Shown here piece after piece: positions 26,057 through 36,089 of a DNA stretch of 64,000 bases. Source of the stretch: Sulfurimonas sp. (GTDB taxonomy: Bacteria > Campylobacterota > Campylobacteria > Campylobacterales > Sulfurimonadaceae); assembly GCF_041583195.1 (NCBI RefSeq), contig NZ_JBFHGL010000004.1, positions 124,001 to 188,000 of the forward strand. The letters run 5' to 3'. The position numbers and the translations under genes were made by a program. The notes below the pieces were generated by a model. That model did not search any database. It was not told where the DNA came from and saw nothing but the letters and a program-made list of their open reading frames with translations. Numbering within the stretch: position 1 is the first letter of the stretch; each line of letters opens with the position of its first letter.

Positions 26057-27610
26057 ATGTTAGATCATATCTTATCGATTTTAATTTTCTTTCCGGCAGT
26101 AGCTGCAGTTTTTGGATTTGCTATCCAAAAAGACAGCTTGCGTGCTTACGGTACTGCTGTTGCAACGATTGAGTTCGTATTATCATTAATCTTATGGTAT
26201 TCGTTTGACTCAAATGTATCTGGTATGCAGTTTATGGAACAAATTGCATTAGTACCTGCTTTTGGTATTAACTATACTTTAGGTATTGATGGAATTTCAC
26301 TTTTCATAATTGTTTTAGCATCGTTCTTTACTATGATAGGTATTGCTTCACTGACTCCAACTAAAGATGAGAAGAACTTAATTATCACTCTTCTATTTTT
26401 ACAAATGACTATGGTTGGTGTTTTTGCTGCTTTAGATGCAATCGTGTTCTACGTGTTCTGGGAACTTTCACTAGTACCAATGTTATACATTATAGGTGCA
26501 TGGGGTGGTCCTCTTCGTATATACGCATCTGTTAAGTTCTTCCTATATACATTTGCAGGTTCACTTGTAATGTTAGTTGGTATCCTTTTCATGGCATATT
26601 TCTACTACCAAGCTACTGGTACATGGAGTTTTGCAATCTTAGAATGGTACAGACTTATATTACCTGAGTCATTCCAGATGTGGTTATTTGTGGCATTTTT
26701 CCTTGGTTTTGCTATCAAGGTACCAATGTTTCCATTCCATACTTGGTTACCATATGCTCACGGTCAAGCACCGACTATAGGTTCTGTAATACTAGCGGCA
26801 ATTTTACTTAAAATGGGTACATATGCGTTTATCCGTTTTTCACTGCCACTATTCCCGGATGCTTCTGTTGCATTTATGTTCCCAATCGCAGTTATCTCGA
26901 TCATTATGATTATCTATACTGCGATGGTAGCTTATGCACAAAAAGATGTTAAACAAGTTGTTGCATATTCATCAATTTCACACATGGGTGTTATCATCCT
27001 TGGTACTTTTGCACTAAATGTTGAGGGTATTTCAGGTTCAATCTTTTTAATGATTGCTCACGGTGTTGTTTCAGGTGCACTGTTCTTACTAGTTGGTGTA
27101 ATCTATGACAGACGTCATACAAAACTAATGAGTGAGTTTGGTGGTCTTGGTTCAGTTATGCCTCACTATGCAACTATATTCGGTATCATGTTAATGGCTT
27201 CAGTTGGTTTACCGTTAACTATAAACTTCGTAGGTGAGTTTTTAAGTTTACTAGGTTTCTATCAACAATCTCATATCTTAACTTTACTTGCAGGTACTGC
27301 AATTATCGTTGGTGCTATCTATATGTTAGCAGCGTATAAAAAAATGTTCTTCGGTGAAGTTACAAAAGATGAGAATAAAGATCTTCCAGATGTTAATAAA
27401 AGAGAATTAGTAGCACTTATTCCATTAACTATTATCACTATCTGGTTAGGTGTATATCCTAAACCTGTATTAGAACCAATTAATAACTCTGTAGAGTCAG
27501 TTGTACAATTAATGCACGACAAAGCTATTTCAGAGGAAGCAAAATCTCGTATCCCTAACTTAATTGAAGGTGTTGAGATTACAAAAACTTCTGCGAAGGA
27601 GGCAAACTAA
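26057..27610 (+). CDS. nuoM: NADH-quinone oxidoreductase subunit M
   Basis: Proton-pumping antiporter-like subunit (MrpD type). Conserved FYVFWELSLVPMLYIIGAWGG, FAIKVPMFPFHTWLPYAH and KQVVAYSSISHMG are visible. About fourteen membrane helices, length 517. AGGAG lies eight bases before the ATG. Its stop shares one base with the nuoN start. Confidence 0.97.
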   Translation: MLDHILSILIFFPAVAAVFGFAIQKDSLRAYGTAVATIEFVLSLILWYSFDSNVSGMQFMEQIALVPAFGINYTLGIDGISLFIIVLASFFTMIGIASLTPTKDEKNLIITLLFLQMTMVGVFAALDAIVFYVFWELSLVPMLYIIGAWGGPLRIYASVKFFLYTFAGSLVMLVGILFMAYFYYQATGTWSFAILEWYRLILPESFQMWLFVAFFLGFAIKVPMFPFHTWLPYAHGQAPTIGSVILAAILLKMGTYAFIRFSLPLFPDASVAFMFPIAVISIIMIIYTAMVAYAQKDVKQVVAYSSISHMGVIILGTFALNVEGISGSIFLMIAHGVVSGALFLLVGVIYDRRHTKLMSEFGGLGSVMPHYATIFGIMLMASVGLPLTINFVGEFLSLLGFYQQSHILTLLAGTAIIVGAIYMLAAYKKMFFGEVTKDENKDLPDVNKRELVALIPLTIITIWLGVYPKPVLEPINNSVESVVQLMHDKAISEEAKSRIPNLIEGVEITKTSAKEAN

Positions 27611-29124
27611 TGTCACCAGTAAATGTATCTGTAGAATCATTAAACTTAGTTACACTTGCACCAATGCTAACTCCAATAGTTGGTGCACTATTAATCTTAA
27701 TAGTTGATCTTTTTAAAGGTGGACTAGATAAGAGTTTATATGTAATGCTAAGTTTCTTATTTTTAATTATTGACTTTGGATTATTATTAGACAGTTCATC
27801 TGTTTTCTCTCAAGTTGGAACTGTAATGGGTCTTTTTGACGTTATGCTTATAGATGGTTTAGCTATTCTTTCGCAGTTTATAATCGTTGGTGCTTCACTG
27901 TTATTTATAGCATTAGCACTTACGCCAAAGCGTTTCCATGAGTTCTCTTACCCTGAGTTCTTTGCACTTTTCCTATTTATGATCGGTGGATTCCAGTTCA
28001 TGGTTGCAACTGACAACTTAATCTTAGTATTTGTTGGACTTGAGACTGCATCTTTAGCTCTATATACAATGATTGCTATGCACAACCGTGATAAAAGTTT
28101 CGAAGCAGCTGTTAAGTACTTTACAATGGGTGCATTAGCGGCAGGTTTCTTCTCTTTTGGTGCAATGGTATTTTACGCTCTTACTGGAAGTGTAGAGATC
28201 AATCAAATAGCAGCTGTACTTAATGCAAATAACTATGCTGATATAGGTTTTGTACTGGTTGGTGTAGCATTTATATTAGCTGCTTTTGGATTCAAATTAT
28301 CTATGGTTCCATTTCATACTTGGACACCTGATGTTTATGAGGGTTCTTCTGCCGCATTAGCTGGTTATATGTCAATTGTTCCAAAAATAGCTGGTTTTAT
28401 CGTAGCTATGCGTATCTTTGAATTTTTAATTCATAGTGGGATAGTATGGTTAGAAGTAGTATTATATGTTGTTGTAGTTGTAACTATGACTGCTGCAAAT
28501 ATTTGGGCATTAGTTCAGACTGATGTTAAACGTATGCTTGCATATTCATCTATTTCACATGCAGGTTTTGTAATGGCTGCATTATTAATAGGGACTACAC
28601 AAGCAAATTCAGCTTTATTTATGTATTGGATACTATTTAGTTTTACTAACCTTGGATCATTTTCTATGTTATGGATTTCACGTCAGAAAAACTTGCCGTC
28701 ATACCAGAGTTCAGACCATACATTTGAGAAGTTCTCAGGTATGATCAAAACTTCACCTGTAGCAGCTTCAATTATGGCTCTATTTATGTTAAGTTTAGCA
28801 GGTCTACCTCCATTTGCACTATTCTGGGGTAAAATGTATATGATATCTTCTGCAGTAACAAGTGGTTATACTGTTCTGGCACTTATTATGGCACTTAACT
28901 CTGCAATTGCTGGTTACTACTATCTTAAACTTATTGTATATATGTTTATGAAAGATCCTGCTGAGCAAAGTATCAGTACAAACGGTAAAGTATATGTTGC
29001 AAATGCATCAACTTCACTAAAAACTATAATCGGTATTGCTGTTATAGGAACTATTTTTGCTTTTATTGCAGTAAACCCAATATTAGAGTTCGTTACAACT
29101 TTTGTATATAATAGCGGGTATTAA
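27610..29124 (+). CDS. nuoN: NADH-quinone oxidoreductase subunit N
   Basis: Last proton-pumping subunit and last gene of the complex I operon. It shows FVGLETASLALYTM, FKLSMVPFHTWTPDVYEG and RMLAYSSISHAGFV, as expected. Length 504. GAAGGAGG lies upstream within nuoM. The next gene, pflA, follows after 22 bases, an order shared with Campylobacter jejuni. Confidence 0.96.
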   Translation: MSPVNVSVESLNLVTLAPMLTPIVGALLILIVDLFKGGLDKSLYVMLSFLFLIIDFGLLLDSSSVFSQVGTVMGLFDVMLIDGLAILSQFIIVGASLLFIALALTPKRFHEFSYPEFFALFLFMIGGFQFMVATDNLILVFVGLETASLALYTMIAMHNRDKSFEAAVKYFTMGALAAGFFSFGAMVFYALTGSVEINQIAAVLNANNYADIGFVLVGVAFILAAFGFKLSMVPFHTWTPDVYEGSSAALAGYMSIVPKIAGFIVAMRIFEFLIHSGIVWLEVVLYVVVVVTMTAANIWALVQTDVKRMLAYSSISHAGFVMAALLIGTTQANSALFMYWILFSFTNLGSFSMLWISRQKNLPSYQSSDHTFEKFSGMIKTSPVAASIMALFMLSLAGLPPFALFWGKMYMISSAVTSGYTVLALIMALNSAIAGYYYLKLIVYMFMKDPAEQSISTNGKVYVANASTSLKTIIGIAVIGTIFAFIAVNPILEFVTTFVYNSGY

Positions 29125-29146
29125 TATTATATAAAAAGGAGTATAG

Positions 29147-31522
29147 TTGTTAAAGGTATCGCTATTACTCCTTTTTTTCTTTTTTTCAAACTCTTTAGCG
29201 CTTGAAGTATATATAAACAGTGCTAAAGAGGATCACCAAAAATTCTCTACACTACACATAAAAGACACTGATAAGTTTCTTTGTCAGAAAGAGTTAAACG
29301 ACTTTAAAGAAACAGTAAAAGTTATATGTGCATTTTCAAAAAGTCCAAATCAAGAGATTAAAAAAATACAAAACGACTTTTTTAATATAGATACTCAGAT
29401 AAAAAATAAAACATTTTTTTTAATAATAAAACCGTTTAAAAAGATGAAACTACTGCCTGTCATATTTGATTTAAGTGAAGATGATAGTGTATATGTACCT
29501 AATGTTAAGCTTTCAAATCACTGGATGCTTGTTGGTTATGACCAAGAGTTACCATATATAAAAGAACAACAATATTCTCAAAACAGTATAAATTTTCCAT
29601 TTTTAATGGAAAGAGACAAGCTTCCTTATGTAGGTGGACTAGATGTAGAGGGTAATCCTGTTAAAGTAAAACAGGTACAGGATATAAAAGAGTTTTTAAG
29701 TCTTAAAGATTATTTTGAACAAGGTGACTATGAAAGATCTTTAGATAAGCTTGAAGAGGTGTTAGCTGAGTATCCAGATACTCTGTTTAAGCCTGAACTT
29801 TTGTATTATAAAATCAAAATCTTTGACAAGATGGACAGGTTCGATGATATTGTTCCGCTATCCAAAGTATTTTTACGTGAATACTCGGCTAATGATAATG
29901 TAGCTGAAGTTTTATCTATAACTTCAAAAACCTATGCTCGTTTAGGTCAGGGTACAAATGCAGATTACTTTTTTGACAGACTTTTTGAAGAACATAAAGA
30001 TAGTGAATTTGCAAATTGGGGACTAGTTTATAAAGGCGAGATGTTAGAAGATGAGGGGATGTCTTCTAAGTCGATAAGTTTTTATGAAAGAGCCTTAAAT
30101 AGAACAAATGATATCGATATAGCGGCAACAGCTGCATATAATTTGGCAAAATACTACTTAAATCATTTAAAACAAGAAAAAGCCAGTGAATATATAGCAA
30201 AGATATCAAATGCAAAACCATCGTACTTTAAAACCAGATATAACGAATCTAGAGATCTGATGGAGCAGTTTGCAACAGAGAAAGAGTATAAAAGTGCAGC
30301 AGATATAGCAGCAGCATTGGTAGAAGGGCAAAATAAAGACGATGAAGATGCAGAGTGGCTGCTTATGAATCAGGGTGTATGGCTAAGTCAGAGTAAAAAC
30401 AAAATAGAAGCATTAGAGCCTTTGAAAAAATATTTGGAAACTTATGAGTACGGTTTATATGAAGATGAAGTAAAAGTAGCAAAAGACAGCCTGTTTTTTG
30501 ATGAGAGTGCAGATGATAAAAATGTAAGCAAAAGAATTGCCAAATATGATGAACTTATGGATGTATATAAAGGTGATAGCATAGGTGAAAAAGCTATATA
30601 CGAAAAAGCAAAATTGCTAAATGAAAATAAAATGTATTTCGATACATTAAATATGGAAGATAAACTTTTAGCAATAGATAAAACTAAATACAAAGATACT
30701 GATAATATTATTCATAATGCAGCTGTTGGTTTTATGAAAGAGTCTTTAGAGAAAAGAAAATGTAACGAAGTGCTAATCACATCAAATGAGTATAATATAA
30801 CTTTATCGGATGAATGGGATGACGGCATTTATGAATGTGCGATGAAGGGAGGCGATTATGAGCTTGCTAGGAAAACATCCACTAAAAATCTAAATTCGAC
30901 AAATATAGAGCATAGAAAAAAATGGTTATATAGACATATTAAACTTGATTTTGCTACTGGAAATTATAGTGATGTGCTGCAAGCATCAAAAGAGTTGATA
31001 AAATTAATAGGTAAAGATAAAGCTTCGGAGTACTTAGATGTATATAGAGTGATATTTGATACATACCAAAGATTAGAACAAGATGAGAATATGCTAAATG
31101 CTGTAACTGATCTAGAAAAAGTATATGGTATTAACCATAAAGACATAGAGAGGTATGTATCTGTTATAGGTATTGGTGTAGATAAAAAAGATAATATACT
31201 TATAATAAAATATGCAAAAGATGTTATAGAGTTGCAGAATTCATCAAAAACATATACACAGTCTCCATATGTTGAGTTTTCACTATATGAAGCTTATGTA
31301 GATATAGAAGAGTTTAATAAGGCTTTAGAAGTTATTGAGTCTTTAGAGACAATAGATTTAAAACCAAAAGACAGAGTAAGACAAAAATATCTGCTAGGAA
31401 GTATATACAGTAAATTATGGCGTGATAGTGAAGCTATAGAAGCTTATAACGAAGTAATTAAGTTAGATCCAAACTCTGCATGGGCAGAGCTTGCAAAAAG
31501 TGCTAAAGATATAACTAAATAG
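29147..31522 (+). CDS. pflA: TPR protein, probable paralysed-flagellum protein PflA
   Basis: A 791-residue protein with a signal peptide (about 1-18) and many tetratricopeptide-like helical repeats from about 180 to the end (for example DYFEQGDYERSLDKLEEVL and SIYSKLWRDSEAIEAYNEVI). PflA is a periplasmic component of the Campylobacterota flagellar motor that helps form the wide stator ring. The call rests on size, signal peptide, repeat content and position: from memory, C. jejuni pflA lies immediately after nuoN and is close to this length. Start TTG with AAAAGGAG upstream. No flagellar genes adjoin it here; a generic TPR protein is the alternative. Confidence 0.75.
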   Translation: MLKVSLLLLFFFFSNSLALEVYINSAKEDHQKFSTLHIKDTDKFLCQKELNDFKETVKVICAFSKSPNQEIKKIQNDFFNIDTQIKNKTFFLIIKPFKKMKLLPVIFDLSEDDSVYVPNVKLSNHWMLVGYDQELPYIKEQQYSQNSINFPFLMERDKLPYVGGLDVEGNPVKVKQVQDIKEFLSLKDYFEQGDYERSLDKLEEVLAEYPDTLFKPELLYYKIKIFDKMDRFDDIVPLSKVFLREYSANDNVAEVLSITSKTYARLGQGTNADYFFDRLFEEHKDSEFANWGLVYKGEMLEDEGMSSKSISFYERALNRTNDIDIAATAAYNLAKYYLNHLKQEKASEYIAKISNAKPSYFKTRYNESRDLMEQFATEKEYKSAADIAAALVEGQNKDDEDAEWLLMNQGVWLSQSKNKIEALEPLKKYLETYEYGLYEDEVKVAKDSLFFDESADDKNVSKRIAKYDELMDVYKGDSIGEKAIYEKAKLLNENKMYFDTLNMEDKLLAIDKTKYKDTDNIIHNAAVGFMKESLEKRKCNEVLITSNEYNITLSDEWDDGIYECAMKGGDYELARKTSTKNLNSTNIEHRKKWLYRHIKLDFATGNYSDVLQASKELIKLIGKDKASEYLDVYRVIFDTYQRLEQDENMLNAVTDLEKVYGINHKDIERYVSVIGIGVDKKDNILIIKYAKDVIELQNSSKTYTQSPYVEFSLYEAYVDIEEFNKALEVIESLETIDLKPKDRVRQKYLLGSIYSKLWRDSEAIEAYNEVIKLDPNSAWAELAKSAKDITK

Positions 31523-31523
31523 A

Positions 31524-32291
31524 TTATAACTCTAAACAATCACTTATTGTATATAGACCTGCTTCTTTATCTACAAGCCAGCTAGCTGCACGGATAGCAC
31601 CTTTAGAAAATGTATTTCTAGAAGTTGCAGTGTGGTTTAGTTCAATAAACTCGCCGTCGTTATAAAAACCTACAGTATGGCGACCAACTATGTCACCGCC
31701 GCGAAGAGCCATAACACCAATCTCATCTTTAGTTCTCTCCCCAATATCACCATCACGTCCACTTACTCTTACTTTGTCTAAATCAAGTCCACGACCACGT
31801 GCTGCTGATTCACCAAGAGTCAGTGCCGTTCCGCTAGGTGCATCTTTTTTATGTTTATGATGCATCTCAACAATCTCTATATCAAAACCTTCCAGAGCTG
31901 CAGCAGCTTGGTATACAAGCTTGTTAAGAAGAGCTACACCTAAAGACATATTAGTAGCATAAAGTATCGGCATCTTTTCACTAGCCTGTTGTAACATATT
32001 TGCTTGGTGAGCACTCAAGCCTGTTGTACCTATAACAAGAGGTTTAGGGTGTTTAAGGGCAGCTTCTAGCAGAGCTTCACAAGCTTCTGGTAGTGAGAAG
32101 TCTATTACTATATCACAAGCATTTAAAAATGAATTGATGTCAGATGATACTAAAACAGACGGATCAACATTAAAATCAAGTTCACTTCTAACATACACAC
32201 TGCTTAGAGATATATCTTCAGTAGTTTTAAGATCTTCTAGTATTAGTTTTCCTACGCGACCGTTTGCACCAAATACACCAACTTTTGTCAT
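31524..32291 (-). CDS. dapB: 4-hydroxy-tetrahydrodipicolinate reductase
   Basis: NAD(P)H-dependent step of the lysine/diaminopimelate pathway. N-terminal Rossmann motif GANGRVGKL, the family signature [16 protein letters not shown] with the catalytic His and Lys, and GTTGLS in the middle. Length 255 is normal. AAGGT precedes the ATG. It converges on pflA one base away. Confidence 0.97.
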   Translation of the reverse strand: MTKVGVFGANGRVGKLILEDLKTTEDISLSSVYVRSELDFNVDPSVLVSSDINSFLNACDIVIDFSLPEACEALLEAALKHPKPLVIGTTGLSAHQANMLQQASEKMPILYATNMSLGVALLNKLVYQAAAALEGFDIEIVEMHHKHKKDAPSGTALTLGESAARGRGLDLDKVRVSGRDGDIGERTKDEIGVMALRGGDIVGRHTVGFYNDGEFIELNHTATSRNTFSKGAIRAASWLVDKEAGLYTISDCLEL

Positions 32292-32361
32292 ATAATTTAC
32301 CTTGTTTAATTGTTTTTAAAATGATATCGAATCTTTATTTTATTTTTGTTAAAAAAGTTGG

Positions 32362-32367
32362 TATAAT
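32362..32367 (+). promoter_or_regulatory. Candidate -10 element for the 32385 gene
   Basis: TATAAT sits 17 bases before the ATG at 32385, with the ribosome site AAAGGG between. The transcript would have a leader of about ten bases. Confidence 0.4.
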
Positions 32368-32384
32368 TTTTCAAAGGGCAGTAA

Positions 32385-32807
32385 ATGAATTTAGATGACA
32401 ATACAAGAACAAGATTAGAATCAGAAATTAACAGAATGAACGATGCAAGTGAGAGATATGGTTCGGACATCTTAAGTGCAATTGTTTACCATGAAAAAGA
32501 TATAGATTTAGCTTTATTTGGCAGTTTTTTAAGAAAGAATGATAAAGTTGTAAGACTAGATAAAAATCATCATTTTGTAATGTTTTATTTTACTTCAGAA
32601 CAAGAAGCATATGAAGCTGCAAAACACTTACTTGCTCAATTAGATGATCATTTTGAAAACACTACATCATGCATAGCTATAGACTCTGATTGGAAAAATG
32701 ACTCTACAAATATGCTTATAAATAAACTTTATCAAATACTCCAAGAAACCAAGAAGCACTCGGTTTCAAGAATAGAGTATGAGGATATTTTGGATGAGAT
32801 CTTTTAG
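32385..32807 (+). CDS. Hypothetical protein, 140 residues, cytoplasmic
   Basis: I do not recognise a family. The protein is acidic and soluble, with no signal peptide or membrane helix. It has an N-terminal helix (res 1-40), a likely mixed alpha/beta centre ([23 protein letters not shown]) and a C-terminal helix. The His-rich strand and following helix faintly recall a degenerate nucleotidyl-cyclase-like fold, but no catalytic motif is present. AAGGG lies upstream of the ATG. It converges with trxB with a four-base overlap. Confidence 0.6.
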   Translation: MNLDDNTRTRLESEINRMNDASERYGSDILSAIVYHEKDIDLALFGSFLRKNDKVVRLDKNHHFVMFYFTSEQEAYEAAKHLLAQLDDHFENTTSCIAIDSDWKNDSTNMLINKLYQILQETKKHSVSRIEYEDILDEIF

Positions 32808-33748
32808 TTTAGCTTCTCATCAACATAAGATATAGCCTGAAGTGCTGCAACTGCACCATCACCTGCTGCCGATATAACCTGCTTTGGAGCAGCTATACGC
32901 ATATCACCTGTAGCCCATAGACCTTCACAAGAAGTTTTCATACTTATATCAACTATAACTTGACCTTGATCGTTTAGATCACATAAGAAGCTGCCGTCTT
33001 CTTGTTTAAGTGTTTGGTTGTTTACATCGTTCCCTACAAATGTAAAAACTCCAGGAACTTCAATATCACGGATTTCACCATTAGCGTTTTTTACTTTAAG
33101 GCCTGTCACACCCATAGCATCACCGTAAACTTCCTCAGGAGATGAGTTTAAAACTAGCTCAATATTTTCAGTGTTTTTTACACGATCTACTGTATTTGGA
33201 GCAGAACGGAACGTATCACGTCTATGTACAAGGTATACTTTATTACATATTTTAGCAAGGTATAGTGCTTCTTCTAAAGCAGTATCACCACCACCTATTA
33301 CCGCCACATCTTTTCCTTTATAGAAAAAACCATCACAGGTAGCACATGTACTTACACCTTTTCCAAAAAATTCACTCTCACCTTTATATCCTGCTAAACG
33401 AGGGCGGCTTCCAGTACCTATAATTACAGAATGAGCTTCATCAACCTCACCATCACCACGATGAATTTTAAAAACATCACCGTCTTTGCTTACACGAATA
33501 ACTTCAACCATATCATGTTTAAGACCAAATTTTTGACATTGTTCAGGCCATGGTTGCATAAGATCCATTCCCGTGATCTCACCCGTAACACCTGGATAGT
33601 TTTCTATCTCTGAAGAGTTAGTTATTTGACCGCCCGGCATACCTTTTTCATACATTACTACATTCTCTAATCCACCACGAGTTGTATATAATCCAGCTGT
33701 AAGTCCAGCAGGTCCACCGCCAATAATTGCACAGTCTAAAATAGCCAT
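32804..33748 (-). CDS. trxB: Thioredoxin reductase
   Basis: FAD-dependent reductase that uses NADPH to reduce thioredoxin. FAD motif [12 protein letters not shown] near the N-terminus, redox pair C135-A-T-C138 followed by Asp, NADPH motif [10 protein letters not shown], and C-terminal ATGDMR. Length 314 is typical. It is the last gene of a three-gene minus-strand unit, trxA - thioredoxin-like gene - trxB. Confidence 0.96.
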   Translation of the reverse strand: MAILDCAIIGGGPAGLTAGLYTTRGGLENVVMYEKGMPGGQITNSSEIENYPGVTGEITGMDLMQPWPEQCQKFGLKHDMVEVIRVSKDGDVFKIHRGDGEVDEAHSVIIGTGSRPRLAGYKGESEFFGKGVSTCATCDGFFYKGKDVAVIGGGDTALEEALYLAKICNKVYLVHRRDTFRSAPNTVDRVKNTENIELVLNSSPEEVYGDAMGVTGLKVKNANGEIRDIEVPGVFTFVGNDVNNQTLKQEDGSFLCDLNDQGQVIVDISMKTSCEGLWATGDMRIAAPKQVISAAGDGAVAALQAISYVDEKLN

Positions 33749-33770
33749 TTAAATCCTTTTTTAAATATGT

Positions 33771-34259
33771 TTATAGTTTTTTTACTTGAGATGCAAGCTC
33801 ATCAAGATTATCAAGTTTGCGTATCATACTATCTTGTTTATAAAGAGTATCTTTGTTTTTCTTTATAAAAAAAATAGATGGGGAATCATATATGTTAAAG
33901 CGCTGAATAAAGTTTAATGAGTTTTTAGTTCCTGATCGTAAAAAAGTTGTTGTCTTTGAATTTTCCCTTACTGTATTGTAGTAATCTATGGCTATTATAG
34001 GTATATTTAAATCAGTATTTGCAAGTTTTTCCTGTGTGTCTGATTCACGTGATGAGTAAAAAACTACAATGTATTTCTCTTCTGTAGGAGTAAAGACATC
34101 TTTTTTTTCATAAAAAGTCCACTCTTTAAAGTCTATAAATTTGTATTCTGAAAATTTAAAATTGAAGTAAGCAAAAGCTGCAGCTATAAGAGCTGCACCA
34201 AAAAAAGAAGCTAGTAGCGTAGAGACTGAAAGAAGACTTTTCCCTCCAGATCTTGCCAC
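33771..34259 (-). CDS. Membrane-anchored thioredoxin-fold-like protein without CxxC
   Basis: A single N-terminal membrane helix (about 10-32) is followed by a soluble domain of 125 residues. The domain order suggests a thioredoxin fold: a strand YIVVFYSSRES (63-73) where thioredoxins have FWAxWCxxC, then later NIYDSPSIFFI (122-132), which looks like the cis-proline loop and strand. The protein has no cysteine at all, so it cannot be a redox enzyme. It lies between trxA and trxB with spacings of 17 and 22 bases, so it should be cotranscribed. It may be a chaperone-like or scaffolding partner. The fold is inferred by eye, not by search. Confidence 0.6.
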   Translation of the reverse strand: MARSGGKSLLSVSTLLASFFGAALIAAAFAYFNFKFSEYKFIDFKEWTFYEKKDVFTPTEEKYIVVFYSSRESDTQEKLANTDLNIPIIAIDYYNTVRENSKTTTFLRSGTKNSLNFIQRFNIYDSPSIFFIKKNKDTLYKQDSMIRKLDNLDELASQVKKL

Positions 34260-34276
34260 TAAAAGCCTTTAAGAAA

Positions 34277-34597
34277 TTACGCTAAATGAGCGTCGATTTT
34301 TTCTGCTAGAGCTTGTTTAGATTGTGCTCCGACAACTTGGTCTACCATCTCACCGTCTTTGAAGAACATGATAGTAGGGATAGAGCGAATACCGAATTTT
34401 ACAGCAATATCTTGCTCTTCATCTGTATTTACTTTACAGATTTTCGCTTTACCTTCGTACTCTTCAGCTAACTCTTCGATAACTGGAGCAATCATACGAC
34501 ATGGTCCACACCATGGAGCCCAAAAGTCTACTAAAGATACACCTTCAGCTAAAGTTGATTCAAAATCTGCATTTGTTAATTCTAAATATTTACCCAT
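34277..34597 (-). CDS. trxA: Thioredoxin
   Basis: Cytoplasmic disulfide reductant. Active site WCGPC with Cys30 and Cys33, cis-proline loop GIRSIPTIMFF, length 106. First gene of the minus-strand unit that ends with its reductase, trxB. Confidence 0.97.
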   Translation of the reverse strand: MGKYLELTNADFESTLAEGVSLVDFWAPWCGPCRMIAPVIEELAEEYEGKAKICKVNTDEEQDIAVKFGIRSIPTIMFFKDGEMVDQVVGAQSKQALAEKIDAHLA

Positions 34598-34633
34598 TAC
34601 AATTTCCTTGTATTATTTAATTGTTATGAAAGT

Positions 34634-34639
34634 ATTATA
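34634..34639 (-). promoter_or_regulatory. Candidate -10 element for trxA operon
   Basis: The minus strand reads TGTATAAT, an extended -10 form, about 37 bases upstream of the trxA ATG. Pattern evidence only. Confidence 0.4.
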
Positions 34640-34799
34640 CAATCACAACTTTAAAGATTACTTTTGTTTTTTAGCATTTTTAAAAATAGTTTATTTCCTC
34701 TAAGTAACAAAAATACTTATGAAATATCTTGAATTAAAATTCATAGTTTCCCTTAAAGTTTTAGTATGTATAATAAGCCAAATTAACAGAAGGTTTGAA

Positions 34800-35243
34800 A
34801 TGGATTTAAAAATTTCAGAGGGTGAATTTGGTGTTAGACCACCTGTAACAAAACCGCATCCTGGTTTTTTACACGAAGTTGGTGAAGAGAGATTTAAAAA
34901 ACTGGTTTATGATCATTATACTGCGATCGAGACTAGTGATATAGCATTTTTGTTTCCTGTATTTGATGAAGAAGATTTTGCAGAAGCTAAAAAACACGCT
35001 TTTGATTTTTTAATTCAAATTTGCGGTGGTCCAAGATATTTTGAACAAACTAGGGGTGAGCCTAGAATGGTTGGACGTCATGCACCGTTTCGTATAGATG
35101 AACATGGTAGAAAAACTTGGCTTGGTTTATATAAACCACTTTTAGAAGCTTTGGTTGATGAAGGCATTACAGAGGAATATATCCAGTCTTTCTGGGATTA
35201 TCTAGATACATTCTCAATGTGGCTTGTAAACACAAAAAGTTAA
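34800..35243 (+). CDS. Truncated haemoglobin, group II-like
   Basis: A 2-on-2 globin of 147 residues. Group II features are visible: ICGGPRYFEQTRGEPRM, the proximal histidine in VGRHAPF, and the tryptophan in KTWLGLY (position G8). Such globins bind oxygen, nitric oxide or sulfide; the role in this organism is unknown. The ATG at 34800 is chosen because AGAAGG lies six bases upstream; the longer frame from 34719 would add a hydrophobic stretch that is not part of the family. A proline-rich N-terminal tail (GVRPPVTKPHPGF) precedes helix A. It converges with the PHP phosphatase gene, overlapping four bases. Confidence 0.9.
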   Translation: MDLKISEGEFGVRPPVTKPHPGFLHEVGEERFKKLVYDHYTAIETSDIAFLFPVFDEEDFAEAKKHAFDFLIQICGGPRYFEQTRGEPRMVGRHAPFRIDEHGRKTWLGLYKPLLEALVDEGITEEYIQSFWDYLDTFSMWLVNTKS

Positions 35244-36019
35244 AACTCTAAAAGCTGTCTTTTTCTATTTTTAAAGACAGCACATTCTTTATATCCTACA
35301 CTTTTTGCCATCTCAATAAGCTTATCAGAACTAAATCCGACTTGTTCAGGAGAGTGTGCATCTGATGCAAAAGTGATTGGTATATCTAACTTATACATAT
35401 ACTCTAGAATTTCCATTGACGGATATGCTTCTGCGATAGGTTTTCTAAATCCAGCAGCATTTAACTCTACAACCATATCGGCTTCTTTTATTGCGTGGAG
35501 CGCATTTTTTGCAATCTCTAATATGGGTTTTTTCGGTAAAAATTTAAATACTTTTATAAGGTCAATATGTCCAACTACATCAAAAAGTTTTGATCTAGCC
35601 ATATCTTCAATGGAGTTAAAATATTTTTCCCAGATCTCGTCTATATCCATCTCTTCATATTTACCTATAAACTCAGGATTGTCAAAGCCCCATTTATCAA
35701 TAAAATGCACACTCCCTATTAAGTAATCAACATCAACATCGAGTACTCTTTTATCCATATAACCATCTAAATAATCTACCTCATAAGCTAAAAGAATCTC
35801 TATTTTATCTTTATATTTTTCTTTTGCATCCAAAACATTTTTTTCATAAGTTTTCATTTGTGAAAAACTCATTCTATACTTTGGATCGAAGTCCATAGGG
35901 GCGTGATCTGAAAACCCAAAATATTTAGTTTTGTTATCTATAGCTTTTTCAATATATTCCTCTATAGTTCCCTCAGCATGGTTACAAAGGCTTGTATGGT
36001 TATGTAGATCTACTATCAT
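35240..36019 (-). CDS. PHP-domain histidinol-phosphatase-like protein
   Basis: PHP metal-dependent phosphoesterase fold. Metal-binding motifs: DLHNHTSLCNH at the N-terminus, FSDHAPM, EVDYLDG, GSVHFID, VGHIDLI and SDAHSPEQVGF. This set is typical of HisK/HisJ-type histidinol phosphatases, which supply histidine synthesis where the HAD-type enzyme is missing. Length 259. No his genes are nearby, so the substrate is inferred from family only. Confidence 0.85.
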   Translation of the reverse strand: MIVDLHNHTSLCNHAEGTIEEYIEKAIDNKTKYFGFSDHAPMDFDPKYRMSFSQMKTYEKNVLDAKEKYKDKIEILLAYEVDYLDGYMDKRVLDVDVDYLIGSVHFIDKWGFDNPEFIGKYEEMDIDEIWEKYFNSIEDMARSKLFDVVGHIDLIKVFKFLPKKPILEIAKNALHAIKEADMVVELNAAGFRKPIAEAYPSMEILEYMYKLDIPITFASDAHSPEQVGFSSDKLIEMAKSVGYKECAVFKNRKRQLLEF

Positions 36020-36089
36020 AAGAATTACTCTTTATTTATACTTTTTATGTTATTATAGTGTTAATTAAATTAATTTAGGGAAAAGTTTT

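Noticed and set aside
34719-34799. N-terminal extension of the truncated haemoglobin
   Set aside because: It has no ribosome site and adds a hydrophobic stretch not found in the family; the ATG at 34800 has AGAAGG upstream.
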